A stretch of 34,665 bases of DNA from Bacteroidaceae bacterium (GCA_011959205.1 BLLV01000219.1:1-34665), one strand, 5' to 3'. Shown: positions 16,955 through 25,074, counted from the stretch's first letter. Numbers and translations: made by a program. Notes: generated from the letters alone by a model not told the origin.

Positions 16955-17476
16955 TTATTCGGTCGGCAAAGATAGCTCTTTTTCGGTTAATGTCCGCTGG
17001 TAGGCGATGCGTGATGTGCCGTTGTGGGTATAAATGACGCCGCAATGCCGGAAACCGTACTTCTTCAGGATGTTCTGCATCACAAGGTTGTCATGGTGGG
17101 TGTCCACCCGGATGTTGTTGCAATGTTCGAAGCACCACTTGAAGCAGGCGTCGGCTATTCCTTTCTGTTTGCCACTGGTGGCCATGCGGTGAATGACGTG
17201 GTATGGTTCGTTGTTCAGCCAGTTGCCGTCATCAATGCGGGCATACGTGGGATCTTCTCCGGGAATAAAACAGAAAGTCCCTATAATTTCTCTGTTCTCA
17301 TTTTCGCAAACATAGTTGGTACCGTTGGTTATTTCTTGCAGAATCAATTCAGCAGAAGGATAACCGTTTATCCACTGGTTGGGGTTGCCATGCTCTTTCA
17401 TGAACCGACGGGCATAGCGGAATATTTCCATAATTGCATCTAAATCTTCGGGCGATGAATGTCTGATTGTTATCAT
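16955..17476 (-). CDS. GNAT-family N-acetyltransferase
   Basis: A 173-residue cytosolic acetyl-CoA-dependent transferase. The N-terminal MITIRHSSPEDLDAIMEIFR is the usual GNAT start. A central strand precedes the acetyl-CoA loop region (YHVIHRMATSGKQKGIADACFKW), and the C-terminal NILKKYGFRHCGVIY is the typical final strand-helix-strand. The pyrophosphate loop GKQKGIA is a fair match to Q/RxxGxG/A. The acceptor cannot be predicted. It lies 17 bp after another GNAT gene and 15 bp before the radical SAM gene, suggesting one transcript. Confidence 0.87.
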   Translation of the reverse strand: MITIRHSSPEDLDAIMEIFRYARRFMKEHGNPNQWINGYPSAELILQEITNGTNYVCENENREIIGTFCFIPGEDPTYARIDDGNWLNNEPYHVIHRMATSGKQKGIADACFKWCFEHCNNIRVDTHHDNLVMQNILKKYGFRHCGVIYTHNGTSRIAYQRTLTEKELSLPTE

Positions 17477-17493
17477 ATTGAAATAGGAATGGG

Positions 17494-17925
17494 TTATTCT
17501 AAATTCATTCTGTACACATTGGTTTGTTTTTGTTCAAAGCCTGATTTTTGATACAGTTTGTTGGCTACAGTCCGTGCGGGGTTTGAAGTAAGCATGATAA
17601 GAGGTATGCCTTGTTCCTTCACGAACCGGACAGCGTGGGTGACCAGTTGCTTGCTGAATCCTCGTCCCCGGTATTTTTCGTCCACTACCACATCTTCAAT
17701 CCATGCCTTACCGCCTGTGGGGCTGTAATAGATGCCTACGGTCAGCATCCCCGCAATTTCCTGATCTTCCAGCAGGAAGAACAGATGGGTGTTCTCTTGG
17801 GATATGATTTCCCTGAGGACCGTCTCGGTCAGTTTTACCGGACGGCTTGTGAGTTGTTCCAGCAGTCTCTGCACCGCATCGGTGTGGCCTGGAATAAAGT
17901 CTTTTACTTCTACTATTTCTGTCAT
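17494..17925 (-). CDS. GNAT-family N-acetyltransferase
   Basis: A 143-residue GNAT protein with the family order complete: AWIEDVVVDEKYRGRGFSKQLV contains the acetyl-CoA loop RGRGFS, and the C-terminal NKLYQKSGFEQKQTNVYRM supplies the last strands. Acceptor unknown. First gene of the minus-strand operon leading to the radical SAM gene. It differs clearly from the adjacent GNAT (it has the canonical loop, the neighbour does not), so the two are not a recent duplication. Confidence 0.9.
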   Translation of the reverse strand: MTEIVEVKDFIPGHTDAVQRLLEQLTSRPVKLTETVLREIISQENTHLFFLLEDQEIAGMLTVGIYYSPTGGKAWIEDVVVDEKYRGRGFSKQLVTHAVRFVKEQGIPLIMLTSNPARTVANKLYQKSGFEQKQTNVYRMNLE

Positions 17926-18106
17926 TTTTATAGCTGAAATTAGAACCGGCTGTAAATATAGTGATTATTCTCCGGATAACTGATTATTTTTTATATCTTG
18001 CTTACGTTTTAATAATAGAGATATGCCATTATGATCAGACGAGTGGGACTTCAGGGCACCAGAGCCGTCACAATGATATACAATTGAAACATTATTTAGA
18101 CACACA

Positions 18107-18140
18107 TTTGTAGTTTTTGTGCAAAAAACAAGTATCTTTG
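18107..18140 (+). promoter_or_regulatory. Promoter of the acyl-CoA carboxylase operon
   Basis: TATCTTTG (18133-18140) is an excellent Bacteroidetes -7 box. TTTG at 18107-18110 is a candidate -33 element at a slightly long spacing of 22 bp. The predicted start near 18147 leaves a leader of about 140 nt. Confidence 0.65.
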
Positions 18141-18153
18141 CAGCCAATTATGG

Positions 18154-18181
18154 CTCCCGCTTCTAAAAAACAGGGAGTTTT
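18154..18181 (+). promoter_or_regulatory. Leader hairpin with T-rich flank
   Basis: CTCCC (18154-18158) pairs with GGGAG (18173-18177) around a 14-base A-rich loop and is followed by TTTTCG. It lies at the very 5' end of the predicted carboxylase transcript and looks like a small, weak terminator or a stabilising 5' hairpin. Five pairs alone are not strong evidence. Confidence 0.35.
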
Positions 18182-18205
18182 CGTTAAATAATCAATACTA
18201 ATGAG

Positions 18206-18250
18206 AGATGCCACCCATGTAAGGTGTGTTCATGTATAATGAACGCATCT
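18206..18250 (+). promoter_or_regulatory. Possible three-way-junction RNA in the carboxylase leader
   Basis: Three helices abut almost perfectly. AGATGC (18206-18211) pairs with GCATCT (18245-18250). Inside it, CACC (18212-18215) pairs with GGTG (18223-18226) over a 7-base loop. GTTCAT (18228-18233) pairs with ATGAAC (18239-18244) over a 5-base loop. Only one base (18227) is unpaired at the junction. It ends 39 nt before the start codon. I do not recognise it as a known riboswitch; it could be regulatory or chance. Confidence 0.4.
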
Positions 18251-18289
18251 GTGATTTTGTGTGACATTTCGGGTAAAAAGAGAAAGATT

Positions 18290-19801
18290 ATGATACAAAA
18301 GGTTCTAATTGCCAACCGTGGCGAGATAGCCGTGCGCGTTATGCGCTCTTGCAAAGAGATGGGTATCCGCACGGTGGCTGTTTTCTCGGAAGCCGACCGT
18401 ACGGCGCGTCATGTGATGTATGCAGACGAAGCCTGTCTGATAGGGTCTGCCGCTTCCAAAGAAAGTTATCTGAATATAGATAATATTATTAAAGCTGCAA
18501 GGCAACATCATGCCGATGCCATTCATCCCGGTTATGGTTTTTTGTCCGAGAATGCTGATTTTGCCCGCAGGTGCAAAGAGGAAGGGATCATCTTTATCGG
18601 CCCTGCCGCCGAGACGATGGAAGCGATGGGCGACAAGATTGCCGCCCGTAAGCGTATGATTGCCGCAGGTGTTCCTGTGGTTCCCGGTACGGAACAGCCG
18701 TTGCAAAGTGCCGAAGAGGCGGTACGTATCTGTAATGAGATAGGCTATCCCGTCATGCTGAAGGCATCTATGGGAGGCGGCGGCAAAGGGATGAGGCTGA
18801 TACACAGTGAAGATGAAGTGGTGGAGGCATACAATACCGCCCGTTCCGAATCCATGTCTTCTTTCGGGGATGATACGGTTTATCTGGAGAAATTTGTAGA
18901 GGAACCCCATCATATAGAATTCCAGATTCTGGGTGACAATCATGGCAATGTGATTCATCTGTTCGACCGCGAGTGCTCTGTACAGCGCCGCAATCAGAAG
19001 ATTGTAGAGGAGAGTCCGTCTCCGTTCCTTACTCCGGAGCTCCGTCGGGAGATGGGGGAAAAGGCGGTGGCTGCTGCCAGGGCGGTGAACTATTCGGGAG
19101 CCGGGACTATCGAATTTCTGGTGGACAAGAACCGCAATTTCTATTTTCTGGAGATGAATACCCGTCTTCAGGTGGAGCATCCCATCACCGAAGAAGTGGT
19201 GGGCGTGGACTTGGTGAAAGAGCAGATCCGCATTGCCAATGATGAAGTGCTGCATTTGAAACAGGAAGAGTTGTATCAGCGCGGTCATGCCATCGAATGT
19301 CGTATCTGTGCGGAAGACACGGAGAACAACTTCATGCCTTCGCCGGGTATCATCAAGCAGCTGACGGAGCCTAACGGTATCGGTGTGCGCATTGACAGCT
19401 ACGTGTACGAAGGGTACGAGATCCCTGTTTTCTACGACCCGATGATAGGCAAGCTGATTGTGTGGGCCACAACCCGCCAGTATGCCATAGAGCGTATGCG
19501 CCGTGTGCTCTATGAGTATAAGATTACGGGGCTGAAGACTAACCTCAGTTACTTGAAACGTATCATGCATACTCCCGACTTTGTGAAGGGTGAGTATAAT
19601 ACCTTGTTTATCGAGAAGAACTCGCGTATGCTGCTCCGTGGCAACGGCAACAATGAGGAGATTGAGAATATGGCCATGATCGCCTCTTATATTGACTATC
19701 TGATGAATCTGGAAGAGAATAAGAGTCCTCAGCTTTCCGATGCCCGTCCCATCAGCCGTTGGCGTGAGTTCGGCTTGCAGAAAGGAGTATTGAGAATCTG
19801 A
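18290..19801 (+). CDS. accC: Biotin carboxylase subunit of an acyl-CoA carboxylase
   Basis: Carboxylates the biotin of its carrier protein using ATP and bicarbonate. The ATG at 18290 is chosen because the product then starts MIQKVLIANRGEIAVRVMRS, the normal family N-terminus; in-frame codons back to 18224 have no similarity and lie in the leader. The 503-residue protein has the biotin carboxylase N-domain, the ATP-grasp domain with the glycine-rich KASMGGGGKGMR, EFLVDKNRNFYFLEMNTRLQVEHP, and the C-terminal domain. It is about 50 residues longer than E. coli AccC, as in PccA/PycA-type subunits. The carrier and carboxyltransferase genes follow at 24 and 2 bp, so the complex is probably propionyl-CoA carboxylase rather than the fatty-acid enzyme. 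Confidence 0.95.
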   Translation: MIQKVLIANRGEIAVRVMRSCKEMGIRTVAVFSEADRTARHVMYADEACLIGSAASKESYLNIDNIIKAARQHHADAIHPGYGFLSENADFARRCKEEGIIFIGPAAETMEAMGDKIAARKRMIAAGVPVVPGTEQPLQSAEEAVRICNEIGYPVMLKASMGGGGKGMRLIHSEDEVVEAYNTARSESMSSFGDDTVYLEKFVEEPHHIEFQILGDNHGNVIHLFDRECSVQRRNQKIVEESPSPFLTPELRREMGEKAVAAARAVNYSGAGTIEFLVDKNRNFYFLEMNTRLQVEHPITEEVVGVDLVKEQIRIANDEVLHLKQEELYQRGHAIECRICAEDTENNFMPSPGIIKQLTEPNGIGVRIDSYVYEGYEIPVFYDPMIGKLIVWATTRQYAIERMRRVLYEYKITGLKTNLSYLKRIMHTPDFVKGEYNTLFIEKNSRMLLRGNGNNEEIENMAMIASYIDYLMNLEENKSPQLSDARPISRWREFGLQKGVLRI

Positions 19802-19825
19802 TTCTTCATTTAATTAAGCAAAAGT

Positions 19826-20341
19826 ATGGAAATACATATTGGAGACCGCGTAGCCGATGTGACATTGGTGAGCAAAGAGGGTAACAAAGTACAATTTATG
19901 ATTGACGGGAAGCCGTATGACGTGGATATCGTCATGGCTGAGAACGGAAGCTGCTCTATTCTGCATGACGGCAATTCCTTTAATGCCGAACTGATCCGTG
20001 GGGAGGGTGGGAAGAGTTATGATGTGAATATGTTCTACCGTTCCTATCATGTGGACATAGTGGACACCCAGACCAAGTATCTGCGTATGAAAAAGGGCGG
20101 CGAGGAGAGACAGGATGACAAGATTGTGGCTCCCATGCCCGGAAAGGTTGTGAAAATTCCCGTCCGGAAAGGGGACCGTCTGTCAGCCGGAGATATTGTG
20201 GTGGTGCTGGAGGCCATGAAGATGCAGAGCAACTACAAAGTGACCTCGGACTGCACGGTAAGGGATATCCTGGTCAATGAGGGGGATTCCGTCAATGCCA
20301 ACCAGGTGTTAATTGTATTGGATATTATAAAAGAAGACTGA
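19826..20341 (+). CDS. Biotin carboxyl carrier protein
   Basis: A 171-residue carrier that shuttles carboxyl-biotin between the flanking subunits. The C-terminal biotinyl domain (about 97-171; [18 protein letters not shown]) contains EAMKMQ, with Lys132 as the biotinylation site. The N-terminal 95 residues form a less conserved region, as in carriers of PccA/oxaloacetate-decarboxylase type complexes. It lies 24 bp after the biotin carboxylase gene and its stop is 2 bp before the carboxyltransferase start, so all three are surely one unit. Confidence 0.94.
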   Translation: MEIHIGDRVADVTLVSKEGNKVQFMIDGKPYDVDIVMAENGSCSILHDGNSFNAELIRGEGGKSYDVNMFYRSYHVDIVDTQTKYLRMKKGGEERQDDKIVAPMPGKVVKIPVRKGDRLSAGDIVVVLEAMKMQSNYKVTSDCTVRDILVNEGDSVNANQVLIVLDIIKED

Positions 20342-20343
20342 TC

Positions 20344-21876
20344 ATGACAAGAGAAGAAATATACAACCGGTTTGAGGAACTGGACAAACGCGCGTCGCTG
20401 GGCGGCGGTGTGGACAAGATCGAGAAACAACATGCCCAAGGGAAAATGACCGCCCGCGAGCGCATCGGGATGTTGCTGGACAAAGGTACGTTCAATGAGC
20501 TGGACAAGTTGGTGAACCACCGTTGCACCAACTTCGGCATGGAGAAGAAGCAGATTGCCGGAGACGGCATGGTCATCGGTTATGGAAAGATAGACGGCCG
20601 TCCGGTTTTTGTCTATGCATACGATTTCACCGCACACGGCGGTTCGCTGAGCGAGACCAATGCGGCCAAGATTGTAAAAGTCCAGCAACTGGCGTTGAAG
20701 ACGGGAGCTCCCGTTATCGCTTTGAACGACTCGGGCGGCGCACGTATCCAGGAAGGGGTGAACAGCCTCGCCGGATATGCCTCCATCTTTTATCAGAACA
20801 CCATCGCATCAGGAGTTATCCCCCAGATTTCTGCCATTCTGGGTCCTTGCGCCGGAGGTGCCTGCTATTCTCCCGCACTGACCGACTTCATTTTTATGGT
20901 GAAAGAGCAGAGCCACATGTTCATCACCGGTCCGGATGTGGTGAAGACCGTGACCAACGAAGAGGTGGGCAAGGAGGAACTGGGGGGTGCCCAGACTCAC
21001 AGCGGCAAAAGCGGTGTGGCTCATTTTATGTGCGACAACGAGGAGGAGACGCTGATGAGCATCCGCGAATTGCTGAGTTTCCTGCCTTCCAACAATATGG
21101 AGGATGCCCCGCTTGTTTCCTGTTCCGATGACATCCATCGTCAGGTGGAGGCACTGCAGACTGTCATTCCCGAAGACCCGAACATGCCTTATGATATAAA
21201 GGATATCATCGAACCGGTGCTGGACAACCAGTATTTCTTCGAGGTGATGCCTCACTTTGCTAAAAATGTGGTGGTGGGGTTCGGTCGCCTGGGAGGTCGT
21301 TCCGTAGGTATTGTCGCCAATCAGCCCGCCTGGCTGGCCGGTGTTCTTGACATTGATGCCAGCGACAAGGCTGCCCGTTTCATCCGCTTCTGTGACTGTT
21401 TCAACATTCCGCTGATCACTTTCGAGGATGTTCCCGGCTTCTTGCCCGGAACGGTACAGGAGCACAATGGCATCATCCGCCACGGTGCGAAGATTGTCTA
21501 TGCATATGCCGAAGCTACAGTGCCCAAGGTAACTTTAATTACTCGTAAAGCTTACGGAGGCGCCTATATTGTCATGTCCAGCAAACCGACCGGAGCCGAT
21601 GTGAACCTGGCTTACCCACAGGCGGAAATAGCCGTCATGGGAGCTGAAGGGGCAGTGAACATCCTTTACCGCAAGTCTGCTCCGGAAGAAAAGGCTGAGA
21701 TTATCAAGGAATACGAAGATAAATTCTCCAATCCCTATCGTGCGGCGGAACGTGGGCTGATTGATGAAGTGATTATGCCCCGTGACACTCGCTACAAGCT
21801 TATTCAAGCTTTGGAAATGTGTCACAACAAAAACCAGAGCAATCCGCCTAAGAAACATGGCAATATGCCTTTGTGA
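20344..21876 (+). CDS. Acyl-CoA carboxylase carboxyltransferase (PccB/MmdA type)
   Basis: Transfers the carboxyl group between biotin and an acyl-CoA, most likely propionyl-CoA/methylmalonyl-CoA. The 510-residue protein has the two crotonase-like halves of the family: N-terminal KMTARERIGMLLDKGTFNEL and LNDSGGARIQEGVNSLAGYA, the oxyanion stretch ILGPCAGGACYSPALTDF, and the C-terminal VPGFLPGTVQEHNGIIRHGAK and TRKAYGGAYIVMSSK. Full length for the family (about 510-520). With a separate biotin carboxylase and carrier this is a cytosolic three-subunit enzyme. No membrane decarboxylase subunit (beta, MmdB-like) is present nearby, which favours carboxylase over sodium-pumping decarboxylase. Methylmalonyl-CoA:pyruvate transcarboxylase-like use is an alternative. 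Confidence 0.93.
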   Translation: MTREEIYNRFEELDKRASLGGGVDKIEKQHAQGKMTARERIGMLLDKGTFNELDKLVNHRCTNFGMEKKQIAGDGMVIGYGKIDGRPVFVYAYDFTAHGGSLSETNAAKIVKVQQLALKTGAPVIALNDSGGARIQEGVNSLAGYASIFYQNTIASGVIPQISAILGPCAGGACYSPALTDFIFMVKEQSHMFITGPDVVKTVTNEEVGKEELGGAQTHSGKSGVAHFMCDNEEETLMSIRELLSFLPSNNMEDAPLVSCSDDIHRQVEALQTVIPEDPNMPYDIKDIIEPVLDNQYFFEVMPHFAKNVVVGFGRLGGRSVGIVANQPAWLAGVLDIDASDKAARFIRFCDCFNIPLITFEDVPGFLPGTVQEHNGIIRHGAKIVYAYAEATVPKVTLITRKAYGGAYIVMSSKPTGADVNLAYPQAEIAVMGAEGAVNILYRKSAPEEKAEIIKEYEDKFSNPYRAAERGLIDEVIMPRDTRYKLIQALEMCHNKNQSNPPKKHGNMPL

Positions 21877-21890
21877 TAAAAATCAAAACC

Positions 21891-21982
21891 TCACCACAGA
21901 TTACTCAGATTGACACCGACCCACTATTAAACAGAGGGTTTTGATGGAAATAATCAGTGAAAATCTGTGTAGTCTGTGGTGA
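21891..21982. repeat. 21-bp imperfect inverted repeat in the convergent gap
   Basis: The arm at 21891-21911 (TCACCACAGATTACTCAGA...) is the reverse complement of 21962-21982 (...TGTGTAGTCTGTGGTGA) with two mismatches in 21, separated by 50 bp. It lies between the converging carboxylase and peptidase genes. Phrases like AATCTGTGTAATCTGTGGT recur in intergenic DNA of many Bacteroidetes, so it looks like a dispersed repeat. It may also terminate transcription from either side. Confidence 0.7.
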
Positions 21983-22007
21983 AAATGCCCTTTATTTCGC
22001 TTCTTTG

Positions 22008-23318
22008 TTATTCTTTATTCAGCCATGCATGGATCTGTGCCTTGATTTCTTCTTGTGTGCCGATGTCAAAGCTGCCGATACGGGTGGTATGGCTGCCGCC
22101 GGGTAACACATAAACTTTTATGTTTTTCTTGCCTTTCAGCCAAGTGACGCCCGAAGCCGTCCAGGGATCATCACCGCCATAAATGTAGATCATTTCGGGA
22201 TCATTCTCTTTCAGGAATTTCACCACCTTATTATATAATGTTTTGTCAAATTTGAGATTGGACAGCTCAGACGGTAACATGACCTTGTGAAGATAGTCAC
22301 GGCTGCTCTTTATCGTCAGATACTTTTTGAAAGGTTTGACGTCATATCCGTAATACCCCAGTTCCTTGGCTGCCTGCACATTAAAAGAAGGGTAGGGAGA
22401 TTGTTCGGAGAAATAGTCCGGTTCACAAATAGCCATGAAATGCTTGAATAGCGTGTGGTCATCGGCATTTGTTTCCGGAATCTTGTTTACGGGAGTTCCC
22501 CATTGCCATAGGGCAAATGAGTATTCCAATACATTGAAGTCGTACACTTCGGCTATAGGAACACGGAAGGTATATCCTTTATCCGAGCAATATTTCTCGA
22601 ACATCGGGAGCAGCCGGCTCTTGCGTTTAAGTACTTCCAACTGGAAGTTCTCAACCCGTTTACGGTTTTCGGGAGTCGAAACTTTATTGGCAATGAACGG
22701 TTCGTGACGGCCGTCCTCCAATGATTTGTTGAGGGGGGCTACGTAAGGTACGGAGATATCCACATCATCGGGAAAGTAAGTGCGATAGAACATCGTAGTC
22801 TGTCCGCCTTTGCTGATTCCCGTAGCTATCCACTTTTGATTGTATAGTTGCTTCAAGGTCGTGGTTACACGATGCAAATCATGCAGTGAGTTCTCCACCG
22901 TGAGATAATCCCAGTTACAGGGCTTCGGCATGGACTCGCCAAAGTAACGGTATTCCACGAATACCAGATTGGCGTTGAATAATTTGGATAACTCTTCCTG
23001 ATAGCGCGGATGAGTGGCATAATGGGCGGCATAGCCTTCGGTAACCAGTACGGTGGGGCGGTCAAAACCTACATGCGAGAGAATGACCCTCTGCTTGAAA
23101 TTCCCTGCTTCGGGATGATGCGGGTCTAATAGTTGATTAATGAAGAATACATATTTTTCCGGATAAGCTTCACTCTGCAACGGCTTTAAATCACTGATGC
23201 CCGGAAGGCTTTGAAGTTTTTTTTGTAACTCGGTGGGTGCATCCGCAGCCTGGGTCATTTGTAAAGGCAACAAGACAGCCAGTATTGCCCATACCATAAA
23301 AGAGTACGTGTGTTTCAT
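22008..23318 (-). CDS. Secreted serine peptidase, S28/S37-like alpha/beta hydrolase
   Basis: A 436-residue protein with a Sec signal peptide (cleavage near residue 24, after MTQA). The alpha/beta-hydrolase core carries a complete apparent triad: Ser169 in GISKGGQT, Asp383 or Asp384 in YGGDDPW, and His410 in GGSHTTR. It resembles the S28 prolyl carboxypeptidase and S37 tripeptidyl-aminopeptidase families, which remove short N- or C-terminal pieces from peptides. Acts in the periplasm or outside, probably in peptide use. It is alone on the minus strand, converging with the carboxylase operon. The exact family and cleavage preference are not settled from sequence. Confidence 0.85.
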   Translation of the reverse strand: MKHTYSFMVWAILAVLLPLQMTQAADAPTELQKKLQSLPGISDLKPLQSEAYPEKYVFFINQLLDPHHPEAGNFKQRVILSHVGFDRPTVLVTEGYAAHYATHPRYQEELSKLFNANLVFVEYRYFGESMPKPCNWDYLTVENSLHDLHRVTTTLKQLYNQKWIATGISKGGQTTMFYRTYFPDDVDISVPYVAPLNKSLEDGRHEPFIANKVSTPENRKRVENFQLEVLKRKSRLLPMFEKYCSDKGYTFRVPIAEVYDFNVLEYSFALWQWGTPVNKIPETNADDHTLFKHFMAICEPDYFSEQSPYPSFNVQAAKELGYYGYDVKPFKKYLTIKSSRDYLHKVMLPSELSNLKFDKTLYNKVVKFLKENDPEMIYIYGGDDPWTASGVTWLKGKKNIKVYVLPGGSHTTRIGSFDIGTQEEIKAQIHAWLNKE

Positions 23319-23390
23319 CGTTTATAAATGGTTTAATAACTAATTGGCAACAAAAATAGTATTTTATTTCGATATTGTCGGGTAATCTTT

Positions 23391-23398
23391 TATCTTTG
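23391..23398 (+). promoter_or_regulatory. -7 promoter box fixing the methyltransferase start
   Basis: TATCTTTG matches the consensus. The predicted start of transcription, near 23405, lies downstream of a possible TTG start at 23375, so translation should begin at the ATG at 23423. Confidence 0.6.
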
Positions 23399-23422
23399 TG
23401 TCACTTAATAAAGCCGAGAAAT

Positions 23423-24046
23423 ATGTTTTTTCTTCATCGTATATGGAATTGGTGCAGTCGCTTCCGTCACCGTTGTGGTTACGGGGTACACTCGCCGTCT
23501 GATTTTTTTCTGATTACTTCTGTCGTTTATGAAAAATATCACTACTATGCTTATCGGGTATTGAAGGAAAGGGGATTTCCGGGTTATTTACCACATTATC
23601 GAAGAAAAGTGAACCGTTTACTATTCCGGTTGGTTAATTATTTCAGACCGAAGTCATTGATTGAAGTGGGGATTGGTAACGGGGCATCCATCGGATATAT
23701 GCGGGCTGCGTGTCATACCATGGATTCCATCACTTTGAAAGGCAGGGATTGGGCAAAGACTTCCCGGCAACTGGAGGAGAAACTGTCGGAGGTGCATACA
23801 TTAGACTGTCTGCATATAGGGCATACTCCTTTTTATAAAGAAGTTTTTGAACTGGTACTTCCTTATGCCGGACCTCGCAGCTGCTTTATTGTCGGAGGAA
23901 TTCATGAGTCGAGGGAAAAACGGAAATGGTGGGAGCAAATTGTGGCCAGTGAGTCGACGGGTATCACTTTTGATTTATATGACATCGGATTGGTTTTTTT
24001 TGATAAAGCAAGATATAAACAGCATTATATTGTAAATTTTTTATAA
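23423..24046 (+). CDS. Class I SAM-dependent methyltransferase-like protein
   Basis: A 207-residue protein. The first residues ([20 protein letters not shown]) carry the GYGVHSP motif common to a group of Bacteroidetes methyltransferases. [20 protein letters not shown] follows, a motif I-like glycine-rich SAM loop. The C-terminal half ([41 protein letters not shown]) matches the acidic-loop and final strands of the fold. It is somewhat shorter than the 240-260 typical of the group. Substrate unknown. The adenosyltransferase gene follows after 8 bp, so they are probably co-transcribed. Confidence 0.78.
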   Translation: MFFLHRIWNWCSRFRHRCGYGVHSPSDFFLITSVVYEKYHYYAYRVLKERGFPGYLPHYRRKVNRLLFRLVNYFRPKSLIEVGIGNGASIGYMRAACHTMDSITLKGRDWAKTSRQLEEKLSEVHTLDCLHIGHTPFYKEVFELVLPYAGPRSCFIVGGIHESREKRKWWEQIVASESTGITFDLYDIGLVFFDKARYKQHYIVNFL

Positions 24047-24054
24047 CCGGAACC

Positions 24055-24618
24055 ATGAAGAAAAGCATGATATACACCAAAACAGGTGATAAGGGAACCA
24101 CATCATTGGTAGGTGGTACCCGGGTGCCGAAAACGCATATACGGCTTGAAGCCTATGGCACAGTGGATGAACTGAATTCCCATTTGGGACTGTTGCAAAC
24201 GTATTTGACGGATGAGGAGGACAAACAAATCATTTTTCGTGTACAAAATAAATTGTTCTCAGTCGGTTCGTATCTGGCAACGGATCAGACACAGACCAAG
24301 TTGCGTATGGAAAGTCGTATAGAGGATGAAGACATCCGGATGTTGGAGCAGGCAATTGACGGGATAGACAATGAACTTCCTCCTTTGAAAGCTTTTATTC
24401 TGCCGGGAGGTGATCGTGGAGCAGCCGTTGGGCATATTTGCCGGACGGTGTGTCGCCGTGCCGAGCGACGTATTCTTGCATTGGCTGAAGAATGTGAGAT
24501 AGATGCTCGTGTAACAGCATTTGTCAACCGTTTATCTGATTATTTATTCATTTTGACCCGGAAATTAAATCATTTAACTAAAACAGATGAAATTTTTTGG
24601 GATAAAAGTTGCAAATGA
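24055..24618 (+). CDS. ATP:cob(I)alamin adenosyltransferase, PduO type
   Basis: Makes adenosylcobalamin from reduced cobalamin and ATP. The 187-residue protein begins with the PduO-family nucleotide motif [15 protein letters not shown] (residues 7-21), followed by [18 protein letters not shown]. The C-terminal half has the conserved [13 protein letters not shown] and [17 protein letters not shown]. Length is normal for the single-domain form. Adenosylcobalamin is the cofactor of methylmalonyl-CoA mutase, which would work alongside the carboxylase encoded at 18290-21876. It shares a probable transcript with the methyltransferase gene. Confidence 0.95.
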   Translation: MKKSMIYTKTGDKGTTSLVGGTRVPKTHIRLEAYGTVDELNSHLGLLQTYLTDEEDKQIIFRVQNKLFSVGSYLATDQTQTKLRMESRIEDEDIRMLEQAIDGIDNELPPLKAFILPGGDRGAAVGHICRTVCRRAERRILALAEECEIDARVTAFVNRLSDYLFILTRKLNHLTKTDEIFWDKSCK

Positions 24619-24638
24619 AATAATTTATTATACTTTTG
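24609..24638 (+). promoter_or_regulatory. Promoter of the DUF2795 gene
   Basis: TTG (24609-24611), a 19-bp spacer and TACTTTTG (24631-24638) form the best-matched Bacteroidetes promoter in the window. It overlaps the last codons of the adenosyltransferase gene and predicts a start near 24645. Confidence 0.75.
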
Positions 24639-24690
24639 CGGCTAATTAGAGAACGAAAGAAAAGTATTTACTTAAAAAAAGAAGAAAACT

Positions 24691-24912
24691 ATGTACTGGA
24701 CATTAGAATTGGCCTCGAAGTTAGAGGATGCTCCCTGGCCTGCTACAAAGGATGAGTTGATTGACTATGCAATGCGTTCGGGTGCTCCGTTGGAAGTAAT
24801 CGAAAACTTGCAGGAGATGGAAGATGAAGGCGAAATCTATGAAAGTATAGAAGATATTTGGCCGGATTATCCGAGCAAGGAGGATTTCTTCTTTAACGAA
24901 GAAGAATATTAG
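24691..24912 (+). CDS. DUF2795-domain protein
   Basis: A 73-residue acidic protein: MYWTLELASKLEDAPWPATK, then ELIDYAMRSGAPLEVIENLQ and a very acidic tail (DFFFNEEEY). It matches the DUF2795 family of short bacterial proteins in both length and the pattern WPATKxELIDYA. Function unknown. It has a good own promoter and a perfect terminator, so it is a highly defined single-gene unit and likely well expressed. Confidence 0.88.
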   Translation: MYWTLELASKLEDAPWPATKDELIDYAMRSGAPLEVIENLQEMEDEGEIYESIEDIWPDYPSKEDFFFNEEEY

Positions 24913-24923
24913 AAAAAGAACAT

Positions 24924-24957
24924 AACGGACAGAACCAAAGATTCTGTCCGTTTTTGT
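24924..24957 (+). terminator. Intrinsic terminator after the DUF2795 gene
   Basis: AACGGACAGAA (24924-24934) pairs perfectly with TTCTGTCCGTT (24942-24952) around a 7-base loop and is followed by a T-rich tract. Confidence 0.9.
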
Positions 24958-25041
24958 TTGATATTTCTTTCCGGAAGAGGGTGTTGAAAGGCATAATGTA
25001 ACTTTCCTGATAAATTGAACATTATACATGGAAAAAGTGTT

Positions 25042-25049
25042 TATCTTTG
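25042..25049 (+). promoter_or_regulatory. -7 promoter box for the barrel gene
   Basis: TATCTTTG matches the consensus and predicts a start near 25056, about 19 nt before the ATG. A TTG at 25015-25017 lies a little far for a -33 element. Confidence 0.55.
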
Positions 25050-25074
25050 TGGCGTAAATAAAAAATAGACAAAC

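Larger units (their letters stand above)
17926..18289. other. 364-bp divergent intergenic region
   Basis: Region between the minus-strand GNAT operon and the plus-strand carboxylase operon. The left end holds a possible minus-strand -7 box (TATATTTA, complement of 17953-17960), giving a leader of about 19 nt. The stretch 17990-18105 shows no gene, tRNA-like fold or clear repeat. The right part contains the carboxylase promoter and its roughly 140-nt leader with two predicted structures, listed separately. Short reading frames here have no family resemblance and no support. Confidence 0.6.

Noticed and set aside
18305-19570. Minus-strand frame of 421 codons opposite the biotin carboxylase gene
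   Set aside because: His-rich antisense shadow of a highly conserved gene; no domain.
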